The notes beneath the pieces are model-generated. The model made no database searches. It saw nothing but the letters and a program-made list of their open reading frames with translations, and had not been told where the DNA came from. A DNA stretch of 64,000 nucleotides from Gramella sp. AN32 (lineage in GTDB: Bacteria; Bacteroidota; Bacteroidia; Flavobacteriales; Flavobacteriaceae): contig NZ_QEYO01000015.1 in the NCBI RefSeq assembly GCF_023718305.1, positions 62,001 to 126,000 of the forward strand. Reading direction: 5' to 3'. Each line of letters opens with the position of its first letter. Positions within the stretch are counted from its first letter, which is position 1. The position numbers were made by a program, and so were the translations under genes. This document shows positions 46,093-54,546 of the stretch, one piece after another.

Positions 46093-46520
46093 TCTTCTAA
46101 ATCTTTAATCTGCTCAATTTCAACCCCGGCTTTTCCTAAAAATTCGATCCCGGAATTATCCTTATAATCTATATTAAAAACCAGTCTTTTAATTCCCGAC
46201 TGGTGAATTAATTTGCTACATTCTTTACAAGGGCTCATCGTTATGTACAAGGTAGCATCTTTACAGGACTGTGTAGAACCGGCAACCTTTAAGATTGCGT
46301 TAGCTTCAGCGTGTAAAACATACCATTTTGTATAACCTTCCTCATCTTCACAAAAGTTCTCAAAACCTGTAGGGGTTCCATTGTAACCATCAGAAATAAT
46401 CATTCTATCCTTTACAATTAACGCACCAACCTGTTTTCTATTACAATGAGATAATTTACTCCATTCCCGGGCGATCCTCAAATAAGCCTTATCGAACTTC
46501 AGCTGTTTCTCTGTATTCAT
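46089..46520 (-). CDS. dCMP deaminase-type cytidine deaminase
   Basis: Converts dCMP to dUMP for thymidylate synthesis. 143 residues with zinc motifs HAEANAIL and PCKECSKLI and the substrate-side segment VGALIVKDRMIISDGYNGTPTGFEN, the hallmark of dCMP deaminase/ComEB proteins. The stop overlaps the start of the S41 protease gene by 4 nt. Substrate specificity is inferred from family resemblance; placement in a window that also holds nrdAB and dgt is consistent with nucleotide metabolism. Confidence 0.92.
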   Translation of the reverse strand: MNTEKQLKFDKAYLRIAREWSKLSHCNRKQVGALIVKDRMIISDGYNGTPTGFENFCEDEEGYTKWYVLHAEANAILKVAGSTQSCKDATLYITMSPCKECSKLIHQSGIKRLVFNIDYKDNSGIEFLGKAGVEIEQIKDLED

Positions 46521-46598
46521 AAATGGCGGAAAATCATTATTTTATATCTTTCTCTGCAAATTAAAGCATTCTGAAGAATTCTGAGGAATAATAAAGCG

Positions 46599-47192
46599 CT
46601 AAAGTGAAAGATTTACATAGGCTTTTTGAAGTATGGGAAGAATCACCCCAATCACAATGGAGGAAGTAATTAAAATCCAATCGCGGCGATTCACTTTTAA
46701 AAAATTCTGAAAAATATAGGCCAGGATTAAGACAGATAAAACCACGATCACCTGGGCCAGTTCTATGCCCAGCGCAAACTCCAATAATGGAAGGATTTTA
46801 GAATGCGCTCCTGCGGCGATCATTTTGAAATATGTAGAAAATCCCAGTCCGTGGATAATTCCAAAGAAAAGTGTGGTGATATATAAAAGATTGAAGCCGC
46901 TCTTTGCCGGTTTCTTCTTCGCTATAAAAATGTTATAAAGCGCTGTGATCAAAATGGTAACGGGAATTAAGAATTCTACCAGAGAAGATTGAAAATTGAT
47001 TACCCCGTAGGCTGCCAGAAACAATGCGATCGTATGGCCCAGCGTAAATAAGCTTACCAGCAATAATACTTTTCGCCAGCTATTAAAGTTATAACCTGCT
47101 ACCAAAACAATTAAAAACATCACATGGTCGTATGCGTTCCAGTCTAAAACATGTTTTAGGCCTAATTCGAAATAAAGTTGGAATTGAGACAT
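46599..47192 (-). CDS. HupE/UreJ-like membrane protein
   Basis: 197 residues and six to seven hydrophobic helices. The segments GLKHVLDWNAYDHVMFL and LFTLGHTIALFLAA carry the histidines typical of the HupE/UreJ_2 family, as does FFGIIHGLGFSTYF. Some relatives are putative nickel or cobalt permeases near hydrogenase or urease genes, but no such genes are seen here, and most Bacteroidetes copies have no proven substrate. It seems to be a single-gene unit. Confidence 0.85.
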   Translation of the reverse strand: MSQFQLYFELGLKHVLDWNAYDHVMFLIVLVAGYNFNSWRKVLLLVSLFTLGHTIALFLAAYGVINFQSSLVEFLIPVTILITALYNIFIAKKKPAKSGFNLLYITTLFFGIIHGLGFSTYFKMIAAGAHSKILPLLEFALGIELAQVIVVLSVLILAYIFQNFLKVNRRDWILITSSIVIGVILPILQKAYVNLSL

Positions 47193-47316
47193 TTTTTAAA
47201 TTTAAAACGAAATTACAATTCCTTCCCAGAAGATAAAAGTATCCAAATAATTTATAAAATTCCCCTACGGTTTGCCTCGGAGATAATGGGTTTTAAGAAT
47301 TTTTTTATTAAAAAAA

Positions 47317-47407
47317 CCGTCATTCCGAACGAAATAGGAATCTTTTTTATTTATAAAGTTTAGATCTTTATTAAAATAAGATTTCTCGACTTCGCTCGAA
47401 ATGGCGG
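47317..47407. repeat. intergenic inverted repeat element
   Basis: About 90 bp beginning CCGTCATTCCGAACGAAAT and ending TCGACTTCGCTCGAAATGGCGG. The outer 20 bp on each side are imperfect inverted copies. The half on the right ('tcgacttcgctcgaaatg') looks like common Bacteroidetes intergenic repeats. It lies in the spacer between the HupE-like gene and katE, which shows no other feature. Confidence 0.6.
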
Positions 47408-47445
47408 AATATCATTTTCTGAGACAACTTCTTAGTTTTAGTTCA

Positions 47446-49575
47446 TTATGCCGGAATTTTTTTCGCTTCTTTTTCCCGCTTCCAGTTTCTATGCATGGCA
47501 ATTGCCTTTATAAATTTTGAAGGTTGCTTATCTATACAAACTGCCTCATCATCTTTAAAATCCTTTCCGTGGGTAGCTTCGAACAAATCTTTTGCTTCCC
47601 CATCCAGCGCAATTGCTTTACAATGCTTCAGGCTTTCATTGATAAATTTCTTGGCTTTAGCGGTTTCCATTAATGTATCGATACTTTTCTTTCCTCCCGG
47701 AATATATAAGGCATCAAACACTACACTTTCCGTAGTCATAATCGCGGCGTCCACTTTATGGGATTCATTTTTAGAACATTTAACTTCCCCGCCGTGTGAA
47801 CCCACTACTTTAACCATGGCATTTTCTTTTTCCAAAGCAGTTTTCATTTTACTGAATTGTTCATGATTAAAACCATCACTTACCAGGAAGGCAATTTGGC
47901 GTGTGGCAATGCCTTTGGTTTTAATATGGGTTTGACTTAGCGCTTCAGATTTGTCTAAGTAATCTTTCCTTTTCTTAGGTTCGTTTTTATCCCCGGGATC
48001 ATCGGCGCCAATAGCCTGATTTATCGGTTTTTCAATTTTAGAAGGAATTTTCATCCCAAGGTTTTCAGCAACTTTCTTGGCCAAACTTTTATCAATTTCA
48101 TTGATTAGCCATAACATCCTTTTTTTGATATGGTCGTAATTTACCTTGCCCAACTCAAATGAATAAGCCTCGGCAACATGCTCTTTTTCCCAGTCTTCCA
48201 AACTGCGGTAGAAAATTCCCGGTTGAGAAAAATGATCGCTAAAACTTTCACTTCGCGCCCGTACTTTTTTTCCATCCAATCGTTCTTCGTAGCTGGTGAA
48301 GCCACCATCAGCCATTTTTGCCAGATGGGGACAACCTCCACCTAGTGAATTGGGGAAATAAGCAGTTTTACCTTTATTCACGGTCATACGCATGTGCGCA
48401 TCACGTTGGTTATTATGTGTTTCATTGATGGGCCTATTGATAGGGATTTCATGAAAATTAGGGCTTCCCAAACGAGACAATTGCGTATCTGTATAAGAAA
48501 ATAGTCTTCCCTGCAATAAGGGATCATTTGAAAAATCGATACCGGGCACAAGATGTCCCGGATGGAATGCCACCTGCTCGGTTTCAGCAAAGAAGTTATC
48601 GGGGTTCCTATTTAAGGTCATTTTACCAATTCGCTGTACCGGCACCATTTCTTCCGGAATTAATTTGGTAGGATCTAAAAGGTCAAATTCAAATTTATGC
48701 TCATCTTCTTCGGGAACGATTTGGAGACCAAGTTCCCATTCGGGGAATTGTCCCGCATCAATCGCATCCCAAAGGTCCCGACGGTGAAAATCACTATCAG
48801 CGCCGTGAAGTTTTACCGCTTCATCCCATGTTATGGATTTTACTCCCAGCAAAGGTTTCCAATGGAACTTTACAAAATGGGATTTCCCCTCTTTATTGAT
48901 GAGTCTAAACGTATGGATTCCGAAACCTTCCATCATTCTTAAACTTCGTGGAATCGCCCTGTCGCTCATGACCCAAATGTGATTGTGCAATGTTTCCGGA
49001 CTAAGCGATACAAAATCATAAAAAGTATCGTGAGCAGAAGCTGCCTGCGGAATTTCACGATCTGGTTCAGGTTTAACCGAATGGATCAAATCCGGGAATT
49101 TCATGGCATCCTGTATAAAGAAAATGGGCATATTATTCCCTACCAGATCAAAAATGCCTTCTTCCGTATAAAATTTAACGGCAAATCCGCGAACGTCCCT
49201 GGCCGTATCTGCAGAGCCTTTGGAGCCTGCAACTGTTGAAAATCTTGTAAAAACTGGTGTTTTTCGATTGGTATCCGTAAATATTCCTGCTTTGGTATAT
49301 TTTTCCTGACTTTCATATAATTCGAAATGTCCATGGGCAGCACTTCCGCGGGCATGCACAATTCTTTCCGGAATTCTTTCGTGATCAAAATGGGTGATCT
49401 TTTCGCGAAGGATAAAATCTTCCAGAAGCGTTGCCCCACGTTCGCCTGCTTTTAAGGAATTATTAGTGTCATTTACTTTAAGTCCCTGATTAGTGGTCAT
49501 TGTTTTACCTTCAGCAGTGGAAATATTCTTTTCTAAATCCTGAATTTTTTTGCTTTCATCTTTCTTTTTCGCCAT
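47446..49575 (-). CDS. katE: large-subunit catalase (clade 2, HPII-like)
   Basis: Breaks down hydrogen peroxide with haem. 709 residues: catalase core (about 30-520) with the active His74 in RIVHARGSAAHGHFE, the distal Asn in FDLVGNNMPIFFIQD and the proximal Tyr in RLFSYTDTQLSRLG, then a C-terminal flavodoxin/DJ-1-like domain (about 550-700, starting RQIAFLVSDGFNHEQF). This is the long-subunit layout of E. coli HPII. The N terminus is Lys/Glu-rich with no signal peptide. No regulator of the OxyR type is adjacent. Confidence 0.96.
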   Translation of the reverse strand: MAKKKDESKKIQDLEKNISTAEGKTMTTNQGLKVNDTNNSLKAGERGATLLEDFILREKITHFDHERIPERIVHARGSAAHGHFELYESQEKYTKAGIFTDTNRKTPVFTRFSTVAGSKGSADTARDVRGFAVKFYTEEGIFDLVGNNMPIFFIQDAMKFPDLIHSVKPEPDREIPQAASAHDTFYDFVSLSPETLHNHIWVMSDRAIPRSLRMMEGFGIHTFRLINKEGKSHFVKFHWKPLLGVKSITWDEAVKLHGADSDFHRRDLWDAIDAGQFPEWELGLQIVPEEDEHKFEFDLLDPTKLIPEEMVPVQRIGKMTLNRNPDNFFAETEQVAFHPGHLVPGIDFSNDPLLQGRLFSYTDTQLSRLGSPNFHEIPINRPINETHNNQRDAHMRMTVNKGKTAYFPNSLGGGCPHLAKMADGGFTSYEERLDGKKVRARSESFSDHFSQPGIFYRSLEDWEKEHVAEAYSFELGKVNYDHIKKRMLWLINEIDKSLAKKVAENLGMKIPSKIEKPINQAIGADDPGDKNEPKKRKDYLDKSEALSQTHIKTKGIATRQIAFLVSDGFNHEQFSKMKTALEKENAMVKVVGSHGGEVKCSKNESHKVDAAIMTTESVVFDALYIPGGKKSIDTLMETAKAKKFINESLKHCKAIALDGEAKDLFEATHGKDFKDDEAVCIDKQPSKFIKAIAMHRNWKREKEAKKIPA

Positions 49576-49799
49576 GTTTTTTCTAATTAGTTGTTGTTTA
49601 AATTTAGGAGTATTAAGGAAGCATCTTAAGGCTTGTACTGTTAAACATTTCTTATCTTTTCAAAGAAAAAATTCTGGAAAGCTTTAGAATGGAATACATT
49701 ACTTTAAATCGCTTTTGGAGTTTATATCAAGCCGGAAATTCTATAGATTTATTCAATAATTTTTTCCTGAAATAAAATGTAAGCTTACAACAAATCAAT

Positions 49800-50975
49800 A
49801 TGGATTCAACAGCTGCGCCTTCCAGGATTCCAGACTATTACGATCAGGTAGATAATACTATCCTGGATGCTTTTGCCCGTGAATTTGCAAGGGATTTACC
49901 TCCCCCTCGTGAAACTGTAAAATGTATAATTACAATTCCCGCACATAATGAAGAGGCGGTAATATCTCAATTATTACTTTCACTCCATAATCAGAAAGGC
50001 TTTCCGGAAGATAAGGCTGTGGATGCGTTCTATGAAGTTATTATCTTTTGTCATAAATGCAGTGATAAAACCTATTTGCGCTGTCAGGAATTTAAAAATT
50101 CAGCGAATTATACCAATTTTCATATCATTCAATCTCAGGATGAATTAATTAATAATGTTGGGGCCGTTCGTAGAATACTTATGAATATGGCCTATGCGAG
50201 GCTTGCCGACAAAGAAGGATATATCGCAACGAGCGATGCGGATACAATCCTGCATCCTTATTATATTTCAACATTAAATACTTTTTTGAACAGCAGTTAC
50301 GATCTTATTTGTGGTAAAATAAATATACAATCCCAGGCAGATGGAAATGCCCATAAAACCATATTGCTGAAAGAGGATTACCATAAATCACGTTTGGAAC
50401 TCGAAGCGCGGTTGCAAATGGCTACTGAAAATCCCCTCCCGGAACATTTGGACAATTCCGGGCCTAATTTGGCGGTTCGGGCAAGGGTTTATAAAGAAAT
50501 TGGCGGTTTACAGCCTATAGGTTTTTGTGAGGATATCGCCTTTTATGACACGATAAAATGGAGTGGTTATCATGTATTTCACACTTCTCAATTAATTGTC
50601 ACTACGTCTTCAAGAAAACAAACGAAAGTGCCCTGGGGTTTTGGTACCGAATTGGAAATATGGGACAAGTCTGATTCGATTTCTTTCGAGGTAGAAAGTT
50701 TAGAGGAAATTTTGCAAATGTCCAAAATCATGCAGCTTCTACAAAGGTCGGGAGAAACGTTTACTTCTGAGGATTTGGCGAAAATTCAGGAATTAACCGG
50801 ATTATTAGATGTAGACTTTAATATTCTTCGAAAAACCTGGCCAACCAGTATTGGATTATATCATTATATAAGGAAACAACTTGAAAAAGACGCTGCATGG
50901 AGAAAGAGATTTCCAAAAAAAGTTATTACTGAAGCCTTAAAAGAACTACAGGATTATGTGACATCATTTAAATAA
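49800..50975 (+). CDS. soluble GT2-type glycosyltransferase
   Basis: 391 residues, no membrane helix. A GT-A fold is shown by the N-terminal strand CIITIPAHNEEAVI (41-54), the metal-binding D146-A-D148 in ATSDADTILHPYY and the acceptor-side GFCEDIAFYDTIKW. A helical C-terminal third (about 290-391) is unusual for plain GT2 enzymes. It converges with the PIG-L/methyltransferase gene with a 22-nt tail overlap, and that gene overlaps an acyl-CoA-dehydrogenase-like gene. Conserved grouping of such enzymes in other bacteria is my recollection, not checked. Likely transfers a sugar, perhaps GlcNAc, to an unknown acceptor. Confidence 0.8.
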   Translation: MDSTAAPSRIPDYYDQVDNTILDAFAREFARDLPPPRETVKCIITIPAHNEEAVISQLLLSLHNQKGFPEDKAVDAFYEVIIFCHKCSDKTYLRCQEFKNSANYTNFHIIQSQDELINNVGAVRRILMNMAYARLADKEGYIATSDADTILHPYYISTLNTFLNSSYDLICGKINIQSQADGNAHKTILLKEDYHKSRLELEARLQMATENPLPEHLDNSGPNLAVRARVYKEIGGLQPIGFCEDIAFYDTIKWSGYHVFHTSQLIVTTSSRKQTKVPWGFGTELEIWDKSDSISFEVESLEEILQMSKIMQLLQRSGETFTSEDLAKIQELTGLLDVDFNILRKTWPTSIGLYHYIRKQLEKDAAWRKRFPKKVITEALKELQDYVTSFK

Positions 50976-52336
50976 TTCTTTTGCCAGACCTGAAGGATAT
51001 AATTTTGAGTTTCCTGCTGTTCGATTTCCTGAAATAGTCCATTTTTCAGAATAAACCTTTCAAATTCATGATGCACTATTTCCCCGGTTAGTGGATAATC
51101 TGGCACAAATCCCGTCCAGTGGACCATCAGAAATTTACCTCCATCCACTAGATTTTCTTCAATATTCCTGAATAAATTTTGGAGCTCTTCCATACTGAGA
51201 TAATAAGCCATTTCGCAACAGGTGATAAGATCAAAACTGCCCTGAGGAAATGTTTTGGTAATATCCTCCACCTTAAACCTAATATTATCAATTCCTAAAC
51301 AGGTTTTCTTGGCCATTTCTATAGCGGTGGAATTAATATCTATTGCCAGTAATTTTTCACTCAACTGAGATAATAATTTTGTTTGCACCCCAATAGAACA
51401 ACCTAACTCCAATGCATTTTTAAACTTTGCATTCCCGAGTGCCTCCACACTTACTTTGTATTTTTCATGTTCATAAGGGCTCTCCTTAAAATTCCATGGA
51501 TCGGGATTATTTTCATATAACCGGTCAAAATAATTTTCTCCCAGGCTTTTGCGATCACCGGTAATTTCAGTAAAAAAATATTCATAATCACCGGTGAATG
51601 GCTTCAGCAAATCTTCAGTTAATATAAAGCCATTGGGATCATCAAAGATGAGTTTCCCCAGTTGTGATTGGTGGCAATGGATAGCTTTCCATTTTAATTC
51701 TTTCACCGAAGAAATATCCAATCGAAAAGGGGATATTTTTTGCATATCCGGATAATCTTCAGGATCTCCATTTTTCCAGAGCCAGATAGGATATTCAAGT
51801 ATTATTAAAGGTGCTTCAAGTTTAGAAATTGCCAGTTGCCCAATCTTGCTGGTGATGATATGATCTGGATGTGGGTCTTTTCTCCAGGGAAGTAAAAGGG
51901 TTTTGATTTTGTTCTTCTCAATATATAATTGAAGATGTGTGGCTAATTGCTCCAGTTCTTCATCATTTAAAGAAGAGAGGCCGGAATCCTGCTGCCTTAA
52001 AAATTCCACTGCATTTACATTTATTCCTAAAGTTTCGCACGAACTAAGTGCTTCTTTCTCGCGAAGTTTAGCCAAAGCTTCTACCGGATGGGTTTTTGAA
52101 GTATGCGAAGCAGTTCCACTGGTCATAAAAATAACCTTTACCCGTACTTTTTTTGCCGTCATCAAGGCTATAAAACCGCCGCAACCCAAAGCCTCATCAT
52201 CGGGATGTGGGGCCAGCACCAGCGTATTACCAAAATCTTCCGCAAGTCTGGCCAGGTTTAATAACGGAGCCTTGCGAATGCCTGCCCGGGTGTTTTTATT
52301 TGCCATTCTGGAAGAGTTCAATCTGTCGTTTGCCAA
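50954..52336 (-). CDS. PIG-L deacetylase fused to a NodS-like methyltransferase
   Basis: 460 residues with two enzymes. The PIG-L/LmbE part (about 35-240) has the zinc site APHPDDEALGCGG (H44, D46, D47) and HPDH at 156-159; relatives remove acetyl groups from GlcNAc units in small molecules. The methyltransferase part (about 262-455) begins with NPDPWNFKESPYEHEKY, a NodS-family signature, followed by the SAM loop ALELGCSIG (308-316) and LAIDIN. NodS proteins N-methylate de-acetylated glucosamine. Two start codons are possible: 52336 (overlap 41 nt with the gene before) and 52306 (11 nt); I use the first. Cytoplasmic. Confidence 0.88.
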   Translation of the reverse strand: MANDRLNSSRMANKNTRAGIRKAPLLNLARLAEDFGNTLVLAPHPDDEALGCGGFIALMTAKKVRVKVIFMTSGTASHTSKTHPVEALAKLREKEALSSCETLGINVNAVEFLRQQDSGLSSLNDEELEQLATHLQLYIEKNKIKTLLLPWRKDPHPDHIITSKIGQLAISKLEAPLIILEYPIWLWKNGDPEDYPDMQKISPFRLDISSVKELKWKAIHCHQSQLGKLIFDDPNGFILTEDLLKPFTGDYEYFFTEITGDRKSLGENYFDRLYENNPDPWNFKESPYEHEKYKVSVEALGNAKFKNALELGCSIGVQTKLLSQLSEKLLAIDINSTAIEMAKKTCLGIDNIRFKVEDITKTFPQGSFDLITCCEMAYYLSMEELQNLFRNIEENLVDGGKFLMVHWTGFVPDYPLTGEIVHHEFERFILKNGLFQEIEQQETQNYILQVWQKNYLNDVT

Positions 52337-53387
52337 TATTTAATAAAGTATGATCGGGGGCAGGCTGTTTAAGATATACGCTTAGATCCCGATGGATGCG
52401 TTCTAAAGGATGGGGTTTTAGCAGGCCCTGAAGCCCAACGCTCATCTCACAAAGAGCCAGTGTTTTTTCACAAATTTCACGGGTAAGGATTCGGAAGGAA
52501 TTGGCAATATCCATGCATTCTTCAGGAAATTTCTCCCTTTTGTCGAAGGCTTTTCCTGCTTTTTTCAACCAGAGATTTCCAGTTTCCATGAGTACTTTTA
52601 TTTTGCCAATTCTTGTAAGCTGTAAAACATCATCAGTTCGTTTATATTCCACTAAATGATCCAGGGTTGCTTGAAATGCAGCCCGTGCACCGCCAAGTTG
52701 AACCGCTGCAAACCGAATGGCACCTCCCACAAATTCAGGATTGGCAAAATATGCTGATGGTTTTCCCAGGATTTGATCCTCTGTAATAGTAATTTCAGAA
52801 AAATCGAATCTGCAGCTCACGGAAGCACTCATTCCCATTGGTTTCCAATAGGCATAATCTTCAGTAAGCCCATATTCATCTAAATTCAAGACAAGCATCA
52901 ATTTTCCGTCTTCGCCATCGGCCGTCACTATAGGCCGAAGAATATGATTAGCTCCGGAACAAAATATTTTCGCGCCTTTTAAGGTATATCCCTCTTTGGT
53001 TTTATTTATCTGAAGTGCCTCTGCGGGAATTTCAGAATTCCATATTCCGAAGAATGTGCCGTTTTTGGCCTGAGAAAAATAGTCTCTTTTTTGTGCTTCA
53101 GTTCCAAATTGATTGATGAGGGACAGGGCATTTATATGTCCTTCGTAGATTCTACCTACAGATAAATCATAAGCTCCAAGTTTTTGTAATACCCGTAGAA
53201 TTTTGGATGTGCCCCCATTAATTCCCAAACCTTCCCCCCCATATTCGATGGGAACATTTAAAACCATCAGGGGAGTAGACTGAAGTTTTTCCATAAACTT
53301 TTTTGGATAGTTTTCATCACCGGAAGTATATTTTTTGGGGATAAACCTGGTGTAGGCCGTTTGCGTAGGAACAGGATTAAAATTCAT
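52296..53387 (-). CDS. acyl-CoA-dehydrogenase-like flavoprotein
   Basis: 363 residues in the acyl-CoA dehydrogenase fold: helical N-terminal part, the beta domain with GIWNSEIPAEALQI and KGAKIFCSGANHIL, and the C-terminal helix bundle. The ending HPLERIHRDLSVYLKQPAPD is the place where true dehydrogenases bind FAD and CoA, and the sequence looks more like the Acyl-CoA_dh_2 or DszC group of flavin oxidases/monooxygenases. Its start lies in a 544-bp non-coding spacer. Its stop overlaps the start of the PIG-L fusion gene, so the two are one transcript. Substrate is unknown. Confidence 0.78.
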   Translation of the reverse strand: MNFNPVPTQTAYTRFIPKKYTSGDENYPKKFMEKLQSTPLMVLNVPIEYGGEGLGINGGTSKILRVLQKLGAYDLSVGRIYEGHINALSLINQFGTEAQKRDYFSQAKNGTFFGIWNSEIPAEALQINKTKEGYTLKGAKIFCSGANHILRPIVTADGEDGKLMLVLNLDEYGLTEDYAYWKPMGMSASVSCRFDFSEITITEDQILGKPSAYFANPEFVGGAIRFAAVQLGGARAAFQATLDHLVEYKRTDDVLQLTRIGKIKVLMETGNLWLKKAGKAFDKREKFPEECMDIANSFRILTREICEKTLALCEMSVGLQGLLKPHPLERIHRDLSVYLKQPAPDHTLLNIGKRQIELFQNGK

Positions 53388-53864
53388 ATTTTCTAATTAT
53401 TCTATAATAGCTCATGAAAATTAATGGAAAGTTTATTGATCCGTTTTCTGATAACATACAGGGCATATAAAAAGCCTCAGGACTCCTTATTATGCGTATT
53501 TCTCCCACAACCTTATCACAACAATTTATGCCAGTTAAGGCTTGCGTAGCGTATCTAATGAAGAAACCGAAGAAGAACCGCTTCACTACTAATTTTGCTC
53601 TTTAATTGGGATTGAAATGTTTCGCATTCTCTTCCTTCAATTTTTTAAATATACAACAACAAGCTTTTATGGGAAATTATAAAACTCCTGTAATTTCGTT
53701 AAAATAACAGTATAATTACTTCACATCTATAATCCCTGCGCCAATAAATTTGATCACAAGGCTTAAATTTTCTTCCACTAAAAAAATGACCAAAATCAAG
53801 TTTCTGTGAGTTCTGAATTGTATTGTAAAATCCTATGCGCTTAATTTTCTAATTGTTAAAAAAG
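53388..53864. other. 477-bp spacer without a convincing gene
   Basis: It lies between the divergent acyl-CoA-dehydrogenase-like and YceI genes. A 69-codon frame on the - strand at 53377-53586 overlaps the start of the flavoprotein gene and shows no family features. A short + frame at 53414 (MKINGKFIDPFSDN, then a stop) looks like a possible gene fossil but cannot be assigned. The right end leads into the Crp/Fnr-like palindrome. No hairpin terminator is obvious. Confidence 0.5.
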
Positions 53865-53908
53865 ATGACCCTCGTCATAATTTAAGAAGTACTCCTGACG
53901 CAACTTTG
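53865..53908 (+). promoter_or_regulatory. Crp/Fnr-like palindrome and -7 element of the YceI-porin operon
   Basis: ATGAC-CCTC-GTCAT (53865-53878) is a perfect 5-bp-arm palindrome in the TGAC-N4-GTCA style of Crp/Fnr-family sites. CAACTTTG at 53901-53908 is one base off TAnnTTTG. The palindrome centre lies 29.5 nt before the -7 element, which puts it at about -41.5 from the start of transcription, a class II activator position. Exactly the same geometry occurs at 58376. A start near 53913 would exclude the ATG at 53911 and supports translation from 53932. Confidence 0.65.
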
Positions 53909-53931
53909 TAATGATTTTAAAAGCAATTATT

Positions 53932-54522
53932 ATGAAAACATATGCTAAACTGAAGTTTTTGATCACAGTATTCCTATTAGGCACTGTATTAAACTTTAAC
54001 CTTCAGGCTCAGACTTACAAACTGGATAATAAATCTACCCAGGTAATTATCGAGGGCACCTCAAATATCCATGATTGGGAACTTAAAGCTGAAAAATGCT
54101 CGGGGACCCTTAGTGTAAAAACTGATGACGGAAAATTAGAAGAGATAGAAAATCTTCAATTTTCGGTAGTCGCTGAAAGTCTGAAAAGCGGCAAAAGCGG
54201 AATGGACAAAAACACCTATAAAGCTTTAAATACCAGCGAGCACAAAAACATCAGTTTTAAGCTGGATAAAGTAAATTCCATTGAAGCATCTTCCGGAGAT
54301 ACTTATGCTGTAAAATCTTCAGGAACACTAGAAGTTGCCGGGGTAAAGAAAACTATCAATCTCAAATTCAAAATCAAAATGAGGGAGGATAGCGCAATTT
54401 TAACCGGCCGGTACAAACTCGATATGACCCACTATAAGATAGAACCTCCTACCGCGGTATTTGGAACGATTACTACCGGGGAAATCGTGATCATCAAATT
54501 CGAAACACATTTTAATAAATAA
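53932..54522 (+). CDS. YceI family periplasmic protein, copy 1
   Basis: 196 residues from the ATG at 53932, chosen because it gives a clean signal peptide (ending FNLQAQ) and because the upstream ATG at 53911 would lie at or before the predicted transcription start. The mature part is a YceI lipocalin-like domain: YKLDNKSTQVIIEGTSNIHDW, then TLEVAGVKKTINLKFKIK and a closing VIIKFETHF. YceI proteins bind polyisoprenoid or amphiphilic molecules in the periplasm. It is the first gene of an operon with a porin 24 nt later. Confidence 0.9.
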   Translation: MKTYAKLKFLITVFLLGTVLNFNLQAQTYKLDNKSTQVIIEGTSNIHDWELKAEKCSGTLSVKTDDGKLEEIENLQFSVVAESLKSGKSGMDKNTYKALNTSEHKNISFKLDKVNSIEASSGDTYAVKSSGTLEVAGVKKTINLKFKIKMREDSAILTGRYKLDMTHYKIEPPTAVFGTITTGEIVIIKFETHFNK

Positions 54523-54546
54523 ATTCAACCTTAAAATTCCATAAAA

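Noticed and set aside
49800-53387. Calling the trio a Nod-factor pathway
   Set aside because: There is no NodA acyltransferase, the transferase lacks the membrane helices of NodC and the flavoprotein has no Nod counterpart; only the chemistry is parallel.
53377-53586. 69-codon frame overlapping the start of the acyl-CoA-dehydrogenase-like gene
   Set aside because: It overlaps a well-supported gene on the same strand in another frame and shows no recognisable features.
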